Source of the DNA: Adhaeribacter soli
GTDB lineage: Bacteria > Bacteroidota > Bacteroidia > Cytophagales > Hymenobacteraceae
Reading direction: 5' to 3'
DNA: 64,000 nucleotides
Assembly: GCF_008727925.1 (NCBI RefSeq)
Contig: NZ_VTWT01000011.1
Location: 1 to 64,000 of the forward strand
Below the pieces are notes generated by a model that was not told the origin of the DNA, made no database searches, and saw only the letters and a program-made list of their open reading frames with translations. A program made the position numbers and the translations under genes. This document shows, piece after piece, positions 60,855-64,000 of this stretch. Positions within the stretch are counted from its first letter, which is position 1. Every line of letters begins with the position of its first letter.

Positions 60855-62129
60855 TTACTTTTTAACCGTGAAGTTGATGCTCAGGGTGGTGCCAGCCGTT
60901 CCGGTCTTGTTGCCGCCGGTGTAAGCTGTACCTTTCAAGGTGTAAGTGCCTGCTGCCGGAGTCCAGTTGTAATAGTCGCCTTTCGAATCGCCCATTAACG
61001 AGTAAGGGAAAGACTCATCGGATCTGGTTTTGCTACCGGCGCCGCTCAGGGCAAAGTACACGCTGCCTACTGTAGAAGGAGAAGTATTGGCGCGGATATT
61101 TACTTTGCTGGTCTTAATAGTGCTCAGGCTGATGGCAGCACCATTGGCAATGGTCATGATATCTTTGTTGGTTTCAGCATTTACCAGGGTAAAGCTTACT
61201 ACCTGCTGACCGGTTGGGGCCGGGGCTGGAGCAGGCTCCGTTGGAGCTGGTGCCGGAGCGGGCTCCGTTGGAGCTGGTGCAGGTGCCGGTTCGGTAGGAG
61301 CTGGTGCCGGAGCAGTTGTAGCAGAACCCATCATTTCGGCCAAGGTAGCATTAGCATTACCTACCCGGATATCGTCGTAGTAAAGCACCCGCTTGTCTAC
61401 ATCGGAAGTACCGTATTTAAAGGCCGATTTGTAAACGCCTACCTTCCATTTCGGCAATTCGCCGCTGTACATGTTACCGCCTTTATGAGTCAGGATCTTG
61501 GTGCCGTTTCTCCAAACCTCAATTAAGCCATCGGAGCCATTGGAGTGAATAAAGTGCAGCACGAACTGGGTCCACTGGCCTTTAGCCACCGGGCCTAAGC
61601 TGATATATTGCCGGTTATCGGGAGAAAGGGAATTACCGGTATGCAGGTGATACGTGTCGTCTTTGATACGCAGGGCTGTAGCCGGGCTGCTTCCCTGGAA
61701 CCACTGGTTAATTACTTCGGGCTCTTTGTCTTTGGCATAATCGGTTGGCAGGTACTGGGAGAAGGAATACCAGGTATCTTTCTGGATATCGCCTTCGGAC
61801 CCTTTTACAATGGTAACCTCCACGCGCTTGCCGGTGCTTTCCAGCGGGTCGGTTTCTCTTAATTCGAAACGGGCTGCTTTTTTACCGGTAAATACCGGAT
61901 TGGTTACATACGTTAAACCATAGCTCATGGAGCCGGCTTCTATGCCGTGAGCCGTAGAGAAAGGGCTGGAGCCTTCCATGGTTTCTTCGTAGATCAGGTT
62001 GGCTGATTTGGCGCTGCTGGCCGAAGTTTCTGAGGGTTTTGCGGCCTCGTCGATTTCCTTTTTGTCGCAGGATGTGGCTAACACTCCAAATAAGGCGAGT
62101 GCTAAAAAGGGCTTTAATTTCGTGTTCAT
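60855..62129 (-). CDS. Polysaccharide-lyase-like lipoprotein (heparin lyase I family)
   Basis: The 424-residue protein has a lipoprotein signal (VLATSC), a jelly-roll lyase-like domain (about 45-260) with EVINQWFQGSSPATALRIKDDTYHLHTG near residues 138-165, a repetitive PAPTE/APA linker (273-307), and a C-terminal Ig-like domain (about 308-424) of the kind found in several Cytophagales surface proteins. It would bind or cut an acidic glycan such as a heparin-like polymer. The usual catalytic QWH appears as QWF, so activity is uncertain. Confidence 0.75.
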   Translation of the reverse strand: MNTKLKPFLALALFGVLATSCDKKEIDEAAKPSETSASSAKSANLIYEETMEGSSPFSTAHGIEAGSMSYGLTYVTNPVFTGKKAARFELRETDPLESTGKRVEVTIVKGSEGDIQKDTWYSFSQYLPTDYAKDKEPEVINQWFQGSSPATALRIKDDTYHLHTGNSLSPDNRQYISLGPVAKGQWTQFVLHFIHSNGSDGLIEVWRNGTKILTHKGGNMYSGELPKWKVGVYKSAFKYGTSDVDKRVLYYDDIRVGNANATLAEMMGSATTAPAPAPTEPAPAPAPTEPAPAPAPTEPAPAPAPTGQQVVSFTLVNAETNKDIMTIANGAAISLSTIKTSKVNIRANTSPSTVGSVYFALSGAGSKTRSDESFPYSLMGDSKGDYYNWTPAAGTYTLKGTAYTGGNKTGTAGTTLSINFTVKK

Positions 62130-62729
62130 TGTGTGTGTTTAAAGCGAAAAGCTGTGTGTGTGTGATAATCAGTGTAATATGGTATTTTCTAATGGGCCGC
62201 CCCCGGTCTTCTTTTCAGCACTTAAGCAGCGCTGGTTTAAACCAGTAAAGAGGGTGAGGCAAGTTGCCGTTTAAGGCGTAGATTATTAGAAAATCAAGGG
62301 GGATCAGTTAGATAATTTGCCTTTGGAAGACCTGTATTTTAGCCTTTAAATTTTTCCTGCCGTCTGAGTTTTGATCAGAAACTCCGCCGCGCAGGCCTTG
62401 ATTTAAAATATTAAAAGTAGGGACAAATTAAATAGTACTTTGTTAATGTAATCTTAATTCAGGACTCGATAAATCTGCAGCTACTCTGCTTTGTTTTTGT
62501 CGAATACAAATGCCTAACACCCAGGCTTTTGAAAAAGGTTCAGGAAAAATCCGGGAAGTTTATAGGAAATAAGGAAGAACAAGTGCGGAAATGGCCATTA
62601 TTTGCTGGAAATGCGGAAAATACGGCCAGAAAAAAAATGCAAAAGTTTTCGATTTTAGTTGCCGGAATTAATATATAAAAATTGTATTTAAAACATGTTA
62701 ATTGTTATATTGAATGGGTGATTTTTTAA

Positions 62730-62820
62730 CATGATAAGAATTATGAGCATAAGTTTCTTATGGTTGCACAGGTAGAAGTTCGCTTATCATGATGAATTGA
62801 TTTAGTGCCGGTTACCGGCA
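62730..62820. other. Nested hairpins in a 1-kb gene-free region
   Basis: Outer arms CATGATAAG (62730-62738) and CTTATCATG (62783-62791) enclose an inner hairpin CATAAG/CTTATG (62748-62762); TGCCGG/CCGGCA (62806-62820) follows. This could be a structured RNA or a cis-element. The surrounding 62130-63164 region shows no gene; TG runs occur near 62131-62163. Confidence 0.4.
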
Positions 62821-63164
62821 GCGTATTTTAGGCTCATAAACCTGTTAATTAATAGAGCATAAATGCTTAGCAGAAATAATAACACAATAAACTCATATTC
62901 CTCTTAACCGCTGAAGATTCAGCCATTATCTCCTAAGTGCCTTTTAATTATAAACTAAAGTAAAAGGGCTGTAGCGTAGTTGCATGACAGAAAATGTAAT
63001 CTATTAATTGAAGTAACTATCTTTTCAAAAATTCCGGAATATTGAAAGTCTTAACGCGGCAAACGCTATTATTTTGCTTGAAAAAGTAACCGGGTTGCCC
63101 TATAGTCCTTTAGCGCCAATGCTTTAAAAAGTGACAGACTGAAAATAAAAGTATACTTTTAGGA

Positions 63165-64000
63165 ATGCTTTTAACAAAACTTCACCGACCTCCGGCGGGA
63201 AATAATATTGTGCACCGTTCCGCTTTATTTGAGCAGCTAAATTTAGGTCTTGAACGCAAACTGATTTTGATTTCGGCGCCGGCGGGTTTTGGCAAAAGTA
63301 TGCTGGTCAGTGACTGGAGCTTGCAGCATATAATTCCCACTGCCTGGTTTTCAATAGACAACGGCGATAACGATTTCGCCAGTTTTGTAAATTATATCTG
63401 TGCTGCCATTCAAACCATTAAGAAGGATTTCGGACTAAAAACCGTAGCACTTTTACAATCGCCCAACCTCCCTTCTGCCGAATCGGTTTCAGCCCTTTTA
63501 ATTAATGAGATCATAGAAATTCCGAAGCAGTTTTTATTGGTGCTGGACGACTTTCATGTGATCAGGAACCCGGAGATCGTAAAGTTTACGGCTCATTTTT
63601 TAGAGCGACTTCCGGCCAATATTCATGTGGTAATTTTAACCCGCTCCGATCCGGCTTTACCGCTGGCAAGGTTGCGAAGCCAGCAACAGCTGGTTGAATT
63701 GCGCGCTCTTGATCTTGGTTTTTCGGCAAACGATATTCATTACTTATTTAATAAAAAGCTTAAACTGAAATTATCTTCTGAAGAAGTAATATCCCTGCAC
63801 GCCAAAACCGAAGGCTGGATTGCCGGCTTGCAATTGCTGGCACTTTCTTTACAAGGCCGGGAAGATATATCGCAATTTGTAAGAGACTTTAAGGGCGATA
63901 ACCGGTATATTATGGATTATCTCCTCGAGGAAGTCCTTAAGATACAGACCGAAGATGTAAAAGAATTCCTGTTACAAACCGCCGTTTTAGAACAGCTTTC
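63165..64000 (+). CDS. MalT-like LuxR-family regulator (5' part)
   Basis: The first 278 residues of a LAL-type protein are visible; the gene runs off the window. It has an N-terminal STAND ATPase with Walker A APAGFGKS (38-45) and Walker B FLLVLDDFH, then LTRSDPALPLARLRSQQQLVELRALDLGFS and EGWIAGLQLLALSLQGRED, as in MalT. The rest should hold TPR repeats and a C-terminal LuxR HTH. The ligand and targets are unknown. TACTTTTA is near the start as a weak -7 element. Confidence 0.85.
   Translation, partial: MLLTKLHRPPAGNNIVHRSALFEQLNLGLERKLILISAPAGFGKSMLVSDWSLQHIIPTAWFSIDNGDNDFASFVNYICAAIQTIKKDFGLKTVALLQSPNLPSAESVSALLINEIIEIPKQFLLVLDDFHVIRNPEIVKFTAHFLERLPANIHVVILTRSDPALPLARLRSQQQLVELRALDLGFSANDIHYLFNKKLKLKLSSEEVISLHAKTEGWIAGLQLLALSLQGREDISQFVRDFKGDNRYIMDYLLEEVLKIQTEDVKEFLLQTAVLEQL

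Overview
The window comes from a Bacteroidota chromosome, most likely order Cytophagales and plausibly a pigmented Hymenobacteraceae-type bacterium. Evidence is the set of gene families (TonB-dependent receptor with carboxypeptidase-like N-domain, HscB, DUF4142, short ComEC, DUF6544), the TAnnTTTG-like promoter -7 elements, the frequent TTG/GTG starts, and a ketocarotenoid gene cluster typical of pink to orange members. No taxonomic search was possible, so the genus is open.

Layout. 1-90: 3' end of a 5S rRNA gene and its terminator. 0.4-5.4 kb: a small XRE repressor divergent from dinB and a short dnaE, a translesion-synthesis cassette, with a 12-bp perfect inverted repeat in the dinB promoter. 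5.4-9.4 kb: an AT-rich winged-helix protein behind an ABC-F ATPase, then exonuclease III and a HAD hydrolase. 10.2-20.6 kb: mostly housekeeping and redox genes (TlpA, fatty acid hydroxylase, rhodanese, ArsR, flavin monooxygenase, TauE/SafE, tRNA-Leu, hscB, SAM hydrolase, phoH, M23 peptidase). 20.8-32.4 kb: comEC, an enoyl-CoA hydratase, then a ketocarotenoid cluster: crtZ, a CarH-like MerR regulator, an ECF sigma factor, crtI, crtB, an unknown protein, crtY (CrtYcd fusion), ispH, a VOC protein and crtW. Together these would make phytoene, desaturate it to lycopene, cyclise to beta-carotene, and hydroxylate and ketolate it towards astaxanthin-type pigments. Three 32-nt TTGTTTAA...ACAA elements lie in front of the sigma factor, crtI and ispH and may be the operators of the MerR protein. 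32.9-46.5 kb: TonB receptor, a frameshifted DUF6544 gene, YfiT, MgtC/DUF4010, lipoproteins, a RAYT with a large REP array, DUF808, a CDF transporter, a TonB-domain protein and a truncated DUF4142 gene. 46.6-49.8 kb: a single AT-rich 1038-residue metallophosphoesterase-STAND NTPase fusion, the best candidate for a defence or conflict system. 49.9-64 kb: hrpB, a second RAYT bracketed by 25-bp inverted repeats, small genes, an MFS transporter, an acyl-CoA desaturase, a DinB-like protein, a heparin-lyase-like lipoprotein and the start of a MalT-like LuxR regulator that runs off the end.

The intergenic DNA is unusually rich in dispersed palindromic repeats. At least eight families are visible: two REP families tied to the two RAYT genes, a MITE-like element with 25-29 bp terminal repeats, a snapback element with 32-bp arms, a 120-220 bp dispersed element, and several hairpin families. 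No CRISPR array, prophage or IS element with DDE transposase was seen.
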